Shown here piece by piece: positions 24,300-33,257 of a stretch of DNA of 64,000 nucleotides. The DNA is taken from contig NZ_CAJFCI010000039.1 of the NCBI RefSeq assembly GCF_904061905.1, positions 62,001 to 126,000 of the forward strand, read 5' to 3'. Position 1 is the stretch's first letter. Each line of letters begins with the position of its first letter. The notes under the pieces were generated by a model. That model saw nothing but the letters and a program-made list of their open reading frames with translations, ran no database searches and was not told the origin of the DNA. The stretch is from Zestomonas carbonaria (GTDB lineage Bacteria; Pseudomonadota; Gammaproteobacteria; Pseudomonadales; Pseudomonadaceae). A program made the position numbers and the translations under genes.

Positions 24300-27200
24300 C
24301 TATCGCTCCCTAACCACCAACTCCCCCACACTCTCCCCAACCGCCTGCCAATTAGGCCGATACATCGACTCCACCTGCGGCGGCGGCACACGATAACTGC
24401 CGGGGGTGACGGCGCGGGCCAGGTAGAGCAGGTGGGTGGTGGCATAGCCGCTCAGGTCCAGGGCGGCGACGTAGCGGTCGTCGCGGTATTCCTGGTGCTT
24501 GATCGAGGCGTTCTGCATCGAGCGCAGCCACTCCTTCACCGCGCCGCTGGCGTCCTCCAGGCTGGCGGCGCTGCCGGCAAGGTTCTGGTTTTCCAGTTCC
24601 AGGCCGGCCGGCAGCAGGTCGACCACCAGGGCGTCCGGCACGCGTTCGCGGGCTTCCAGGGCGATATGCACCAGCACCAGTTCGCCGCTGGCGAGGTCGT
24701 CGAGCTGCAGCGGTTCGCCGTCCAGGCCCAGGTATTCGCGGCGGATGGCCAGGTTCTCGCCGCCGGCCCTGGGCGGTTCGACCGGGTAGCCGGAGATGTC
24801 CAGGCGCTGGTACAGCGTCTCCTCGCCGGGGTTGCGCAAGGTCAACGGCTCGGCCAGGGACTCGCCGGCCAGCTTGACGCCCGGCGCGGCGTTGCTGAGT
24901 TCGCGCGACTCGCCAGCCACGCCGAGCTCCGCGCGCCAGTCGCGTTCGGGCCTGGTCAGCAGATCGCGGCCGGCGAGGAACAGCGCATTGCGTTCCTGGG
25001 TGGACAGGTAGGGGCGTCCGGCCAATTCGTCGGCGAGGCTGAACAGGCGTTCCTCGCGGTGGGTCGCGGCGAGGTCGTGTTCCTCCAGCAGGGCGAGGAT
25101 CAGCGCCTGGTCGCGCAGCGGGCTGCCGTAGTCGCCCAGCCAGCGCTCGCCCTCGCGGGTACGGGCCAGGCCGGCGGCCAGGACGTCGTCGGCGCGCGGT
25201 TGGTCGCCCATCTTGCGCAGGGCGACGGAAAGCTGCACCAGCGGCAGGCCGGATCTGGCATCGGCGCGGCGCTCGTAGAGGCTGCGCAGGGCGCCGAGCG
25301 GCGCCTGCTCGCTGCGCGCCAGGACGTAGCCGGCGTAGGCCTGCACGGCGAAGCGGCTGTGGTTGGCGTCGTCGCTGTAGCCGACTTCGATCAGGTTGCG
25401 CTCCTGCAGGTAGCGCAGCAGCCGCTCGCTGGCCTTCTTCAGCGCCTCGGCCGGCACGCCGAAGCCCTGTTCGCGGGCGCGCAGCAGGAAGTCGGTGACG
25501 TAGGCGGTCAGCCAGTATTCCTCGTCGCCGTCGGCGCTCCACAGGGCGAAGCTGCCGTTGTGGCGCTGCATGCCGAGCAGGCGTTCGATGCCGACCTCGA
25601 TCTTGCGCCGGCGCTTGTCGTCCGCCTCGCCTTCGATGCCCAGGCGCTTGAGGCTGGCGGCGTCGGCGTAGAGGCTCGGATACAGGCCGCTGGTGGTCTG
25701 CTCCAGACAGCCGTAGGGATAGGCCTGGAGCGCACGAATCTGCTCGGCAAGGTTCAGCGGCGGGCGGCTGGAAACGCTCAGCAGCGCCTCGCGGCCGGCC
25801 GGCTCGAAGGCTGCCAGGGTGCCGCTGGGCAGGCTCCAGGGCTCGCCCTTGAGCACCGCGCGGAAACTCCTGACCTGCGCCGGATAGGCGGGGCGCACGC
25901 CGATCCGCCAGTCGCGCGAATAGGCCGGCAGGTTCTCGCCGGGCAGCTCCAGGCCATTGACGCTGACCGTCACCCGGCCGGTCCCGTGGCCGCCCTCGGC
26001 GCGCACCGGGATCTTCAGGGTAGTGCGCTGGCCAGGTTCGAGGCTGATCGGCACCTGGCGCTCGCCGCTGCCTTCGGCGAGCGCCAGTTGGCCTTCCGCG
26101 CGCAGAGTGACGTCGAGTTGCTGCGCCTGCTCCGTGAGGTTGCTGAGGTCCAGCGCCAGGCTGGTGCGGTCGCCACCGGCCAGGAAGCGCGGCGCCGACA
26201 GCTCGGCGATCAGCGGCGCGGCGACCACGGTCTTGGCCTCGGCCACGCCGAAACGGTCGTCCGTCCAGACCTGGGCCATCAGCCGCAGTTCGCCGTTGAA
26301 GTCGGGGATGTCCAGGCTGACCTCGCCCTCCCCCTGCGCATCCAGCGTCAGCGGCTGGCTTTGCAGGGCGACGATGGTGACGCTGGTGTCCGGGCGCTTG
26401 CCGCCGGCCGCCAGCGCCGCGTCGCCGCCGAACGCCAGGCTGGCCAACCGGCCCTGCCCGGCCTCGATCAACTGGCCGTAGACGTCGAGTTGGTCGGCGC
26501 CATAGGCCTTGCGGCCGAACAGGCTGGCGAACGGATCGGGCGTCTTGTACTCGGTGATGTTGAGGATGCCGACGTCCACCGCCGCTACCAGCACCCGCGC
26601 CTCGCGGGCCGGCGCACCGCTGGCGTCGCGGGCCTGCACGCGGATCTTGAGCGGCTGCCTGGGACGCATCTTCTCCGGCGCCAGCAGGCTCAGTGCCAGC
26701 TTGCGCTCGGCGCGTTCGAGCGGCAGGTGCAGCAGGCCGACCGCGCGCTTGGGCGTGACGTTGGCCTTGCGCTCGCCAGGACGGACCACCAGGGCGCTGA
26801 CGTACAGGTCGTGGCGCGCCCAGTCCTTGGCGATGGGGATGTCGAAGCTCTTGCCCTCGGCCGGCACCTCGATTTCCTGCCACCACAGAGGCCCTCCGCT
26901 GGACTCCACCAGCAGGTAGCCGTTGCCGGCGGTCGGCGGGGTTACGGTGACCCTGGCGGTCTCGCCGTCCCTGTAGGCCGGCTTGTCCAGCGCCAGCTTG
27001 ACCTGGTCGGGACGCACCGCGCCGCCCTCGGCGTTGTCCTGCCAGCGGTAGCCGGCCCAGAAGCGCAGGCTGCTGACCAGCCTGGTCCGCGGGTCTTCGA
27101 CCTCGACGCGGTACGGGCCCCACTCGACCGGGAAGCTCACCTTGGCGGTGCCGCCCTCGGCGACCTTGACCGTCTCTTCGCTGAGCTGCAGGTACTTCTC

Positions 27201-29204
27201 GTTGTAGTGGTAGCTCCAGCCGTCGCTTTCCGAATAGTTCCAGTAGTAGTCGCGGCGCTCGCGCACCAGGCGCACCTTGAGATCGTCGGCGGCCAGCTTG
27301 CGGCCTGTGGAATCGGCAACCAGCAGTTCGAACTCGGCGAGGCCGTCGGCGTCCACCGAGTCGCCGTCGAACAGCCCGCGCACGCCGGGCAGGCGTTCGG
27401 CCGGCCATACCGGCTGGACGATGCGCCGGGTGATCGGCCGGCCGCCGGACTCCTGCAGGCTGGCCTGGAGGATCAGCTTGAGCGGCGACCTGGCCTCGGC
27501 CCATTTGCTCTCGATGTCGAGGGTGGCCTTGCCGTCGGCGTCCAGGCTGGTTTCGTCGATGTCGAGGTTCTGGCTCAGCTCTTCTTCGACCACCGAGCCG
27601 AACTGGTAGCCGGGCAGGCTGGCCACCGCGTCGCGCAGCGGGCGCACGTAGAGCTGGCCGGAGAGGCGGTTGCCGGCGGCCGGCGCGCCGTACAGATAGC
27701 GGCCTTCCACCCGGAACTGCGGGTTGTCGGCGGGCCGCAACGGCGTGTCGCTGCCCTTCAGTTCCAGGGCCAGGCGTTCGGGCAGGAAGTCCTCGACGAG
27801 AAATTCGTAGAGCTGCGGCTTGCCGTCGCCGAGGTCGAAGAGCAGTTGCCACTTGCCGGTCGGCGCCTCGCCGGCCAGTTCCAGGCGGTATTGGTAGAGG
27901 CCGCTGTCGTCGGCGCTCCAGACGAACTTGCGGCTGACCTGTTCGTCCGGGCGGCGCACTTCGACGTTGACCGGCTGGGCTTTCACCGGCTTGCCGTCGG
28001 CATCGCGCAGCAGGCCATTGAGCAGCACGGTCTCGCCGGGACGATAGAGGTCGCGCGGGCCGAACACGAAGAACTGCAACGGATGTGCCCGAGGCCCGGC
28101 GATGTCGAATTCGGCCAGGTCCAGCGCGGCGGTGTTCAGGCGCAGCAGGCTGGTCTGCCCGTCCTTGCGGGCCAGCAGCACCTCGGCCTTGTCCGGCAGC
28201 GCCAGTTCGGCGTGGCCGGCCTTGTCGGTCTTGCCGGAGCCGAGGCTGCGGCCGTTGCTGTCGAGCAGTTCCAGCTCGATGTCGGCCAGCGCCTTGCCAC
28301 CTTCCAGGGCCTGGGCGAACACGTCGAGGCGGTCGCGGTAGCGGTGCACGGACAGGCCGATGTCGCTCAGGGTGAACAGCGTCGCCGGCTGCGTGTAGGC
28401 GTAGCTGCCGGCCTCGCGCATCACCGCCAGGTAGACGCCCGGCTGCTTCAGCGGGTCGATGCCGCCGATCGGCAGCAGCAGGGTCTCGCGGGTGTTGCGT
28501 GCCGGGTTCAGGTCGAAGCGGCCGCCGTAGACCAGCTCGGCCATCGGCAGCAGATCGCGGGCTTCCCAGGTGTCCAGGCTGCTGGCACGCCCCCAGCGGC
28601 TGAGGAAGGCCGGCAGCGCCTGCGGCTTGATGCGGAAGAACTCGACGTTGACCTTGTCGACGTTCAGGGCGATCACCGGCAGCCCTTCGGCCAGCCGGGT
28701 CGGCAGCAGCGAACCACGGCTGGCGAAGCCGACCGTGGCCTGCAAGTCGCGGGTGGTGAGACGGGCGACATGCTCCTTGGCCAGGGTCGCGCCGTTCACC
28801 GCGCGCAGCCCGGCGTCGGCGGTGAACACCAGCTTGCGGCGCGGCTCCAGGTGGCGCAGGCGCACTTCCATCAGGCTGTCGGACAGCTCCCAGGCGCCAT
28901 CCACCTTGCCGTCCTTGCTGTCCACCAGGTGCAGCCGGTCGGCCAGGGACTGGTCCGGGTCGAGCGGCACCGAGAAGCTCACCGACAGCGCGCTGGCGCC
29001 GTCGACCTGGATTTCCGAGACGTCCACCACCTCCAGCTCGCGGCCGGCGTAGCGCTGCGCCAGGGCCTTGGCATCGGCCGCGGGACGCTTCTGCTGTTCG
29101 GCGGCAGGTGCCGGGGTGGCGGTTTTCGGTGCTTCGGGGGTGGAAGAATCGCAGGCGCTCAGGAAGGCGAGCGCAAGGGCCAGAAACAATCCCTTGTACG
29201 GCAT
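24300..29204 (-). CDS. Bacterial alpha-2-macroglobulin lipoprotein (YfhM type)
   Basis: A 1634-residue protein. The lipoprotein signal is MPYKGLFLALALAFLSAC (Cys18), followed by a Pro/Ala-rich linker and successive MG beta-sandwich domains. The thioester motif GCLEQ (Cys1166, Gln1169) is intact, in YPYGCLEQTTSGLYPSLYAD, with alpha/alpha toroid and receptor-like domains after it. Such proteins trap attacking proteases covalently in the periplasm, and gene pairing with PBP1C is taken to link this to peptidoglycan repair. The length fits E. coli YfhM (about 1650). The start was placed at the signal peptide; the in-frame extension to 29354 covers repeat sequence. A long antisense frame opposite it is a codon-bias artefact. 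Confidence 0.93.
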   Translation of the reverse strand: MPYKGLFLALALAFLSACDSSTPEAPKTATPAPAAEQQKRPAADAKALAQRYAGRELEVVDVSEIQVDGASALSVSFSVPLDPDQSLADRLHLVDSKDGKVDGAWELSDSLMEVRLRHLEPRRKLVFTADAGLRAVNGATLAKEHVARLTTRDLQATVGFASRGSLLPTRLAEGLPVIALNVDKVNVEFFRIKPQALPAFLSRWGRASSLDTWEARDLLPMAELVYGGRFDLNPARNTRETLLLPIGGIDPLKQPGVYLAVMREAGSYAYTQPATLFTLSDIGLSVHRYRDRLDVFAQALEGGKALADIELELLDSNGRSLGSGKTDKAGHAELALPDKAEVLLARKDGQTSLLRLNTAALDLAEFDIAGPRAHPLQFFVFGPRDLYRPGETVLLNGLLRDADGKPVKAQPVNVEVRRPDEQVSRKFVWSADDSGLYQYRLELAGEAPTGKWQLLFDLGDGKPQLYEFLVEDFLPERLALELKGSDTPLRPADNPQFRVEGRYLYGAPAAGNRLSGQLYVRPLRDAVASLPGYQFGSVVEEELSQNLDIDETSLDADGKATLDIESKWAEARSPLKLILQASLQESGGRPITRRIVQPVWPAERLPGVRGLFDGDSVDADGLAEFELLVADSTGRKLAADDLKVRLVRERRDYYWNYSESDGWSYHYNEKYLQLSEETVKVAEGGTAKVSFPVEWGPYRVEVEDPRTRLVSSLRFWAGYRWQDNAEGGAVRPDQVKLALDKPAYRDGETARVTVTPPTAGNGYLLVESSGGPLWWQEIEVPAEGKSFDIPIAKDWARHDLYVSALVVRPGERKANVTPKRAVGLLHLPLERAERKLALSLLAPEKMRPRQPLKIRVQARDASGAPAREARVLVAAVDVGILNITEYKTPDPFASLFGRKAYGADQLDVYGQLIEAGQGRLASLAFGGDAALAAGGKRPDTSVTIVALQSQPLTLDAQGEGEVSLDIPDFNGELRLMAQVWTDDRFGVAEAKTVVAAPLIAELSAPRFLAGGDRTSLALDLSNLTEQAQQLDVTLRAEGQLALAEGSGERQVPISLEPGQRTTLKIPVRAEGGHGTGRVTVSVNGLELPGENLPAYSRDWRIGVRPAYPAQVRSFRAVLKGEPWSLPSGTLAAFEPAGREALLSVSSRPPLNLAEQIRALQAYPYGCLEQTTSGLYPSLYADAASLKRLGIEGEADDKRRRKIEVGIERLLGMQRHNGSFALWSADGDEEYWLTAYVTDFLLRAREQGFGVPAEALKKASERLLRYLQERNLIEVGYSDDANHSRFAVQAYAGYVLARSEQAPLGALRSLYERRADARSGLPLVQLSVALRKMGDQPRADDVLAAGLARTREGERWLGDYGSPLRDQALILALLEEHDLAATHREERLFSLADELAGRPYLSTQERNALFLAGRDLLTRPERDWRAELGVAGESRELSNAAPGVKLAGESLAEPLTLRNPGEETLYQRLDISGYPVEPPRAGGENLAIRREYLGLDGEPLQLDDLASGELVLVHIALEARERVPDALVVDLLPAGLELENQNLAGSAASLEDASGAVKEWLRSMQNASIKHQEYRDDRYVAALDLSGYATTHLLYLARAVTPGSYRVPPPQVESMYRPNWQAVGESVGELVVRER

Positions 29205-29342
29205 GACAGGCTCCCGGAATGGGGGTTGCGGAGGCTGGCAACTATAGCCGAGGGGGCCGGGTCGCGCCGGTCGGCCGTGGGTTTGGGCTCCTACGGCTCG
29301 ACGGTGGGCTGAAGCCCACCCTACCATTCCCCCTTCGCGTAT

Positions 29343-29482
29343 GAGCCTGCCCACGATCTGCTGCGCGTCGGCAGAACGGCGTTGAGAACGACTTCGGACT
29401 GCTCATTTACAGTCGTAAACTCCGCTTCCTCAGCCGGTCTCGCCACCGTTCCGCTCTAGCTCGCGAGATCGTGAACAGGCTC
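29343..29482. repeat. 140-bp palindromic element upstream of the MATE gene
   Basis: Ends GAGCCTGCCCACGATCT (from 29343) and AGATCGTGAACAGGCTC (to 29482) are imperfect inverted repeats around a roughly 100-base core. The core includes CATTTACAGTCGTAAACT, rich in short dyads. The remainder of the 29205-29496 gap holds a GTGGGCTGAAGCCCACC hairpin (about 29304-29320) and no gene. The element ends 15 bases before the MATE start, so it overlaps where a promoter or leader would be. The structure is MITE- or REP-like. Confidence 0.6.
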
Positions 29483-29496
29483 CAAGGAACCACGCA

Positions 29497-30837
29497 ATGC
29501 CCTCCCTGATCGACGCCTGGCGACACCGGCCGACCCACCACAAGGTGTGGGCGCTGGCGCTACCGATGATCCTTTCCAACCTGTCCGTGCCACTGGTGGC
29601 GCTGGTCGACAGCGCGGTGGTCGGCCACCTGCCGCATGCCCACCAGCTCGGCGCGGTGGCGGTCGGCGGCATGCTCTACACGCTGATCGTCGGCATCCTC
29701 GGCTTCCTGCGCATGGGCACCACCGGCTTCGCCGCGCAGGCGGCCGGGCGCGGCGACGGCGGCGCGCTGCGCCAGGTGCTGTTGCAGGGACTGCTGCTGG
29801 CGTTCGGCCTGGCCCTGCTGCTCGGCCTGCTGGCGGTGCCGTTCAGCGGGCTGGCGCTGGGGATGATGACCCCCTCCGCCGCGCTGGACGACCTGACCCG
29901 CGAATTCTTCCACATCCGCCTGTTCGGCCTGCCGGCGGCGCTGGCCAACTTCGCGCTGGTCGGCTGGTTCCTCGGCAACCAGAACGCCCGCGCGCCGCTG
30001 GCCATCCTGCTCACCACCAACCTGCTCAACGCGGCGCTGTCGGTGCTGTTCGTGCTCGGCCTGGAATGGGGCGTGGCCGGCGCGGCGCGGGCGGCGGTGC
30101 TCGCCGAATGGAGCGGCGCGCTGCTCGGCCTGGCGCTCAGCCGGGGCGCGCTGCGCCGTCATCCGGGGCGGATCGACTGGCCGGCGCTGCGCCGCTGGGC
30201 GAACTGGCGGCCGCTGCTGGCGGTGAACCGCGACATCTTCATCCGCTCCCTGGCCTTGCAGGGCGTGTTCTTCCTGCTCACCGTGCAGGGCGCCCGCCTG
30301 GGCGACGCCACGGTGGCGGCCAACGCGCTGCTGCTCAACGGCCTGCTGGTCACCGCCTACGCGCTGGACGGCCTGGCGCATGCCATGGAAGCGCTGTGCG
30401 GCCACGCCATCGGCGCCCGCGACCGCCTGGCGCTGCGCCGCGCGCTGGTGGTCACCGGTCTCTGGGCGGTGCTCGGCAGCCTGGCCTTCAGCGCGCTGTT
30501 CCTGTTCGGCGGGCGGCTGTTCATCGGCATGCAGAGCGATATCGCCGAGGTACGCGCGGTGGCCTACGTCTACCTGCCGTACCTGGCCGCGCTGCCGCCG
30601 CTGGCGGTGGTCAGCTACCTGCTCGACGGCCTGTTCATCGGCGCGACGCGCGCTCGGGAAATGCGCGATGCGATGCTGATCGCCGTAGTGCTGGCGCTGC
30701 CCATCGGCTGGTGGTTGCAGGCATTGGGCAATCACGGCCTGTGGCTGGCGTTTCTATGCTTTATGCTGATCCGGGGCTTGAGCCTGGGTGCGTTCGCCTG
30801 GCAGTTGCAGCGGCGTGACGGCTGGTTCGGCCAATAA
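29497..30837 (+). CDS. MATE-family efflux transporter, DinF type
   Basis: A 446-residue protein with twelve hydrophobic helices and the duplicated MATE fold. The N-terminus (VWALALPMILSNLSVPLVALVDSAVVGHL) and GTTGFAAQAAGRGD are typical of the DinF branch, and the second half has LDGLAHAMEALCGHAIGARDR. Members use Na+ or H+ gradients to export cationic drugs or metabolites. No LexA box is visible, so SOS control is not suggested. CCAAGGAACC precedes the ATG. The substrate is unknown. Confidence 0.88.
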   Translation: MPSLIDAWRHRPTHHKVWALALPMILSNLSVPLVALVDSAVVGHLPHAHQLGAVAVGGMLYTLIVGILGFLRMGTTGFAAQAAGRGDGGALRQVLLQGLLLAFGLALLLGLLAVPFSGLALGMMTPSAALDDLTREFFHIRLFGLPAALANFALVGWFLGNQNARAPLAILLTTNLLNAALSVLFVLGLEWGVAGAARAAVLAEWSGALLGLALSRGALRRHPGRIDWPALRRWANWRPLLAVNRDIFIRSLALQGVFFLLTVQGARLGDATVAANALLLNGLLVTAYALDGLAHAMEALCGHAIGARDRLALRRALVVTGLWAVLGSLAFSALFLFGGRLFIGMQSDIAEVRAVAYVYLPYLAALPPLAVVSYLLDGLFIGATRAREMRDAMLIAVVLALPIGWWLQALGNHGLWLAFLCFMLIRGLSLGAFAWQLQRRDGWFGQ

Positions 30838-30873
30838 CGATAAAAGCCTGATGACCAGAAGGAGAGCCTGAGC

Positions 30874-31335
30874 ATGGCCCAAGCCATCGTCGCGTACCTG
30901 CATTTCCTGTCGATCTTCGTACTGTTCGCCCTGCTGACCATGGAGCACGTGCTGTTCAAGAGCGCGCTGGAGGACGTGGAGCGCGCGCGCAGCCTGATCC
31001 GCATCGACATGGCCTACGGCGTCAGCGCCGTGCTGGTGCTGCTCACCGGTTTCGCGCGGGTGCTGTGGTACGCCAAGGGCGTCGACTACTACCTGAAGAA
31101 CTACCTGTTCCACGCCAAGCTCAGCCTGTTCATCCTGGTCGGGCTGATCTCCATCCTGCCGACCCTCACCTTCCTCAACTGGCGCAACACGCTGAAGGCC
31201 GGGCAACTGCCGCAGGTCGCCCCCGGCCGCTCCAGGCTGGTGATCATGGCCATCCGCCTGGAACTGCTCCTGCTGGTGATCATCCCGCTGCTGGCGGTGC
31301 TGATGGCACGCGGCTACGGGATCATCGGCGGCTGA
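30874..31335 (+). CDS. DUF2214 family membrane protein
   Basis: A 153-residue protein with four transmembrane helices: AIVAYLHFLSIFVLFALLTMEHVLF, YGVSAVLVLLTGFARVLWY, KLSLFILVGLISILPTLTFLNW and LELLLLVIIPLLAVLMARGYG. The layout and conserved HF, EH and GxxRVxxxAKG-like motifs match DUF2214 (YkvI/YqaA-like predicted membrane proteins). AGAAGGAGAG lies upstream, 37 bp after the MATE stop, so the two may be cotranscribed. The function is unknown. Confidence 0.75.
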   Translation: MAQAIVAYLHFLSIFVLFALLTMEHVLFKSALEDVERARSLIRIDMAYGVSAVLVLLTGFARVLWYAKGVDYYLKNYLFHAKLSLFILVGLISILPTLTFLNWRNTLKAGQLPQVAPGRSRLVIMAIRLELLLLVIIPLLAVLMARGYGIIGG

Positions 31336-31370
31336 GGCGCGTGGCCCGGGGAACCATGTAGACGCGATGC

Positions 31371-31611
31371 CACCCATCGCGCGCATGGCGCGCTCCTACA
31401 AGTCAGCATCGTAGGAGCGGCCCATGGCCGCGAATCGCAGGCGTCCACGGAGCCGGGCTTCGCAGGGTGGAAAACCGCGAAGCGTTTTCCACGGGAAAGC
31501 CGGTGGATGTGAAAAGCGACATCCACCCTACATCTCTGGATTCCCGCGTTAGCGGCGGCCCGCGTAGGGGAATGACAGCCCGTAGGATGGGTGCAACCCA
31601 TCGATCATGAC
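31371..31611. repeat. Composite intergenic repeat block, copy 1
   Basis: This block fills the roughly 315-bp gap 31336-31651. It is a chain of short palindromes (GCGCGCATGGCGCGC, AAAACCGCGAAGCGTTTTCC, GTGGATGTGAAAAGCGACATCCAC, GATGGGTGCAACCCATC). Essentially the same chain, in the same order and orientation, occurs at 34771-35033. No coding sequence is supported. Confidence 0.8.
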
Positions 31612-31651
31612 CCCATCGCCCTACAAGATTCGACGAACGGGTCAGGCCGAG

Positions 31652-32083
31652 CTACAGGCGCATCCCCACCGCCGTGCGGTTGAGGGCGTTCATCAGGGCG
31701 ATGGCCAGGGTCAGGTCGGAGATCTCCTTGTCGCTGAAGTGCGCCTTGAGCGGTTCGTAGTCGGCGTCCGCGGCGTTGCTGCGCGCCACGTCGGTCAGCG
31801 ACTCGGCCCAGGCCAGCGCCGCCCGTTCGCGCGCATCGAAATGCCCGCTGACCTTCCAGCCGGCCAGGCTGTCCAGCTTGACCTGCGACACGCCGTCTTC
31901 GCGCAGCGACTTGCTGTGCTGTTCGAGGCAGAAAGCGCAGCCGTTGATCTGCGAGATACGCAGGTAGATCAGCTCGACCAGCGGCTTGCCCAGGGGGCTG
32001 TCCTCTAAGGCCTTCTTCGTCGCCAGCAGACCGTTCACGGCCTCAGTGGACAGTTCGTAATAGGGCAGACGCAAAGCACTCAT
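31652..32083 (-). CDS. AhpD-like carboxymuconolactone decarboxylase family protein
   Basis: A 143-residue protein of the alkylhydroperoxidase/CMD family. It has the redox motif ELIYLRISQINGCAFCLEQHSKSLRE with Glu37, Cys49, Cys52 and His56 (E-x11-C-x2-C-x3-H). Such proteins are thiol peroxidases or peroxiredoxin reductases. The ATG overlaps the azoreductase stop (ATGA at 32080-32083), so the two are translationally coupled in a small redox operon. A FAD- or lipoamide-linked reductant is not encoded nearby. Confidence 0.85.
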   Translation of the reverse strand: MSALRLPYYELSTEAVNGLLATKKALEDSPLGKPLVELIYLRISQINGCAFCLEQHSKSLREDGVSQVKLDSLAGWKVSGHFDARERAALAWAESLTDVARSNAADADYEPLKAHFSDKEISDLTLAIALMNALNRTAVGMRL

Positions 32084-32712
32084 GGGAGTTCTCCTAAGGG
32101 ACTCAAGGATGGGAAATGGGGGCTGAAGCGCAGTTGCCGGCGCGCCTCGGCGAGGGCGGCGCCCACCTGTTCGGGGCCCTGGGTCAGGCCCTGTAGATGG
32201 ACGAACTCGACCTCGTGGATGCCGATGGTGGCCAGCACGTGCCGCAGGTAGGGGCTGAGGAAATCCGGCTGGCGCGCCCGCTCCCCCCGGTAGAAGCCAC
32301 CGGCGCTGACCACCACGAAGGTCGGCCGATCGGCCAGCAGGCCGACCTTGCCCTCGGGCGTGGCGGCGAAGCTGCGGTGGATGCGCAGCACATGGTCGAT
32401 CCACAGCTTGAGCGTGGCCGGCACGGTGAAGTTGTGCATCGGCGCGGCGATCAGCAGGCAGTCGCTGCGCTCCAGTTCGTCGATCAGCCGTTCGGAAAGG
32501 GCGAATGCCGGGTCATCCATGGCACTCGTCGAGGTGATCGCCCGGGCGTAGGCGGCGTCCAGCGGCGGTAGCGACTCGCGTCCCAGATCGCGCTCGATCA
32601 GACGGGCCTGCGGATGGCGCTGGCGCAGGCAGTCGGCCATCTGGCGCACCAGGCGGCTGCCATGGGCCCGCTGGCCGTGCGGGCTGCATTCGAGCAGGAG
32701 GATGTGGCGCAT
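32080..32712 (-). CDS. FMN-dependent NADH azoreductase / NAD(P)H quinone reductase
   Basis: A 210-residue flavodoxin-like fold protein. ILLLECSPHGQRAHGSRLVRQMAD is the FMN phosphate loop (normally SPR...S). LIAAPMHNFTVPATLKLWIDHVLR is the diagnostic AzoR motif, and VVVSAGGFY the second FMN contact. It reduces quinones or azo dyes with two electrons from NAD(P)H. P. aeruginosa carries several AzoR paralogues and I cannot assign this to one. The start MRHILLLECSPHG was chosen over the longer in-frame ORF. Confidence 0.88.
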   Translation of the reverse strand: MRHILLLECSPHGQRAHGSRLVRQMADCLRQRHPQARLIERDLGRESLPPLDAAYARAITSTSAMDDPAFALSERLIDELERSDCLLIAAPMHNFTVPATLKLWIDHVLRIHRSFAATPEGKVGLLADRPTFVVVSAGGFYRGERARQPDFLSPYLRHVLATIGIHEVEFVHLQGLTQGPEQVGAALAEARRQLRFSPHFPSLSPLGELP

Positions 32713-32726
32713 CGCCGATGCCCTGC

Positions 32727-33164
32727 TCACAGCGATTGTCCGAAGTGCAGGCCGGTCGCGAGCAGCCCCTGGCGGAAGTAGAAACGCTGGGCCAGCGCAT
32801 TGCCCAGCCCGGTATCCAGCACCAGGCGGGCGCAACCGAGGCGTCGCGCTTCCTCGCGCGCGGTCTCCAGCAGGCGCTCGCCGATCCCGCCGCCACGCCG
32901 GTCGGCGCGGGTCACTAGGTCATCGACGTAGAGAAAGCGGCCGTAGATCAGGTTCTCCTGCAAACGGCAGCCGGCCAGGCCGAGCACTTCGCCATCCTGC
33001 CGGCCGGCGAGTAGGCGGTAGCCCTGCCCGGCCTGGCGCGCCAACTGGCGGACGAAGGACTGCGGGTCGTCGAGGTGCGGACGCAGCTCGCGCATCAGCG
33101 GGAAGCAGGCCAGCAGCTCCTGATCGTTGTCGAGCCAGTCCAGGCGCAGTTCGGGGTCGTTCAT
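32727..33164 (-). CDS. GNAT acetyltransferase
   Basis: A 145-residue single GNAT domain: DNDQELLACFPLMRELRPHLDD at the N-terminus (a common leader in HAT-type GNATs), VLGLAGCRLQENLIYGRFLYVDDLVTRADRRGGGIGERLLETA with the acetyl-CoA loop RRGGGIG, and LVLDTGLGNALAQRFYFRQGL. The start MNDPELRL was chosen for position within the fold. It lies 14 bases upstream of the azoR gene on the same strand and may be the first gene of that operon. The substrate is unknown. Confidence 0.82.
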   Translation of the reverse strand: MNDPELRLDWLDNDQELLACFPLMRELRPHLDDPQSFVRQLARQAGQGYRLLAGRQDGEVLGLAGCRLQENLIYGRFLYVDDLVTRADRRGGGIGERLLETAREEARRLGCARLVLDTGLGNALAQRFYFRQGLLATGLHFGQSL

Positions 33165-33257
33165 GGTCACGCTCCTGATCGTCGGAGCTGTCACTCTAGG
33201 TTTCGCATGGCATAGTCGGTAGAGCCAAGAATCGACTTAATGACTGGGACATCGACC

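Noticed and set aside
24153-29312. 1719-codon plus-strand open frame opposite the alpha-2-macroglobulin gene
   Set aside because: It lacks recognisable domains, has His/Gln/Val-rich low-complexity composition and is antisense to a gene with clear motifs. Long antisense frames are expected in high-GC DNA.
31336-31651. Coding ORF in the gap between the DUF2214 and AhpD-like genes
   Set aside because: The translation is repeat-derived and appears again at 34771-35033. There is no start signal or domain.
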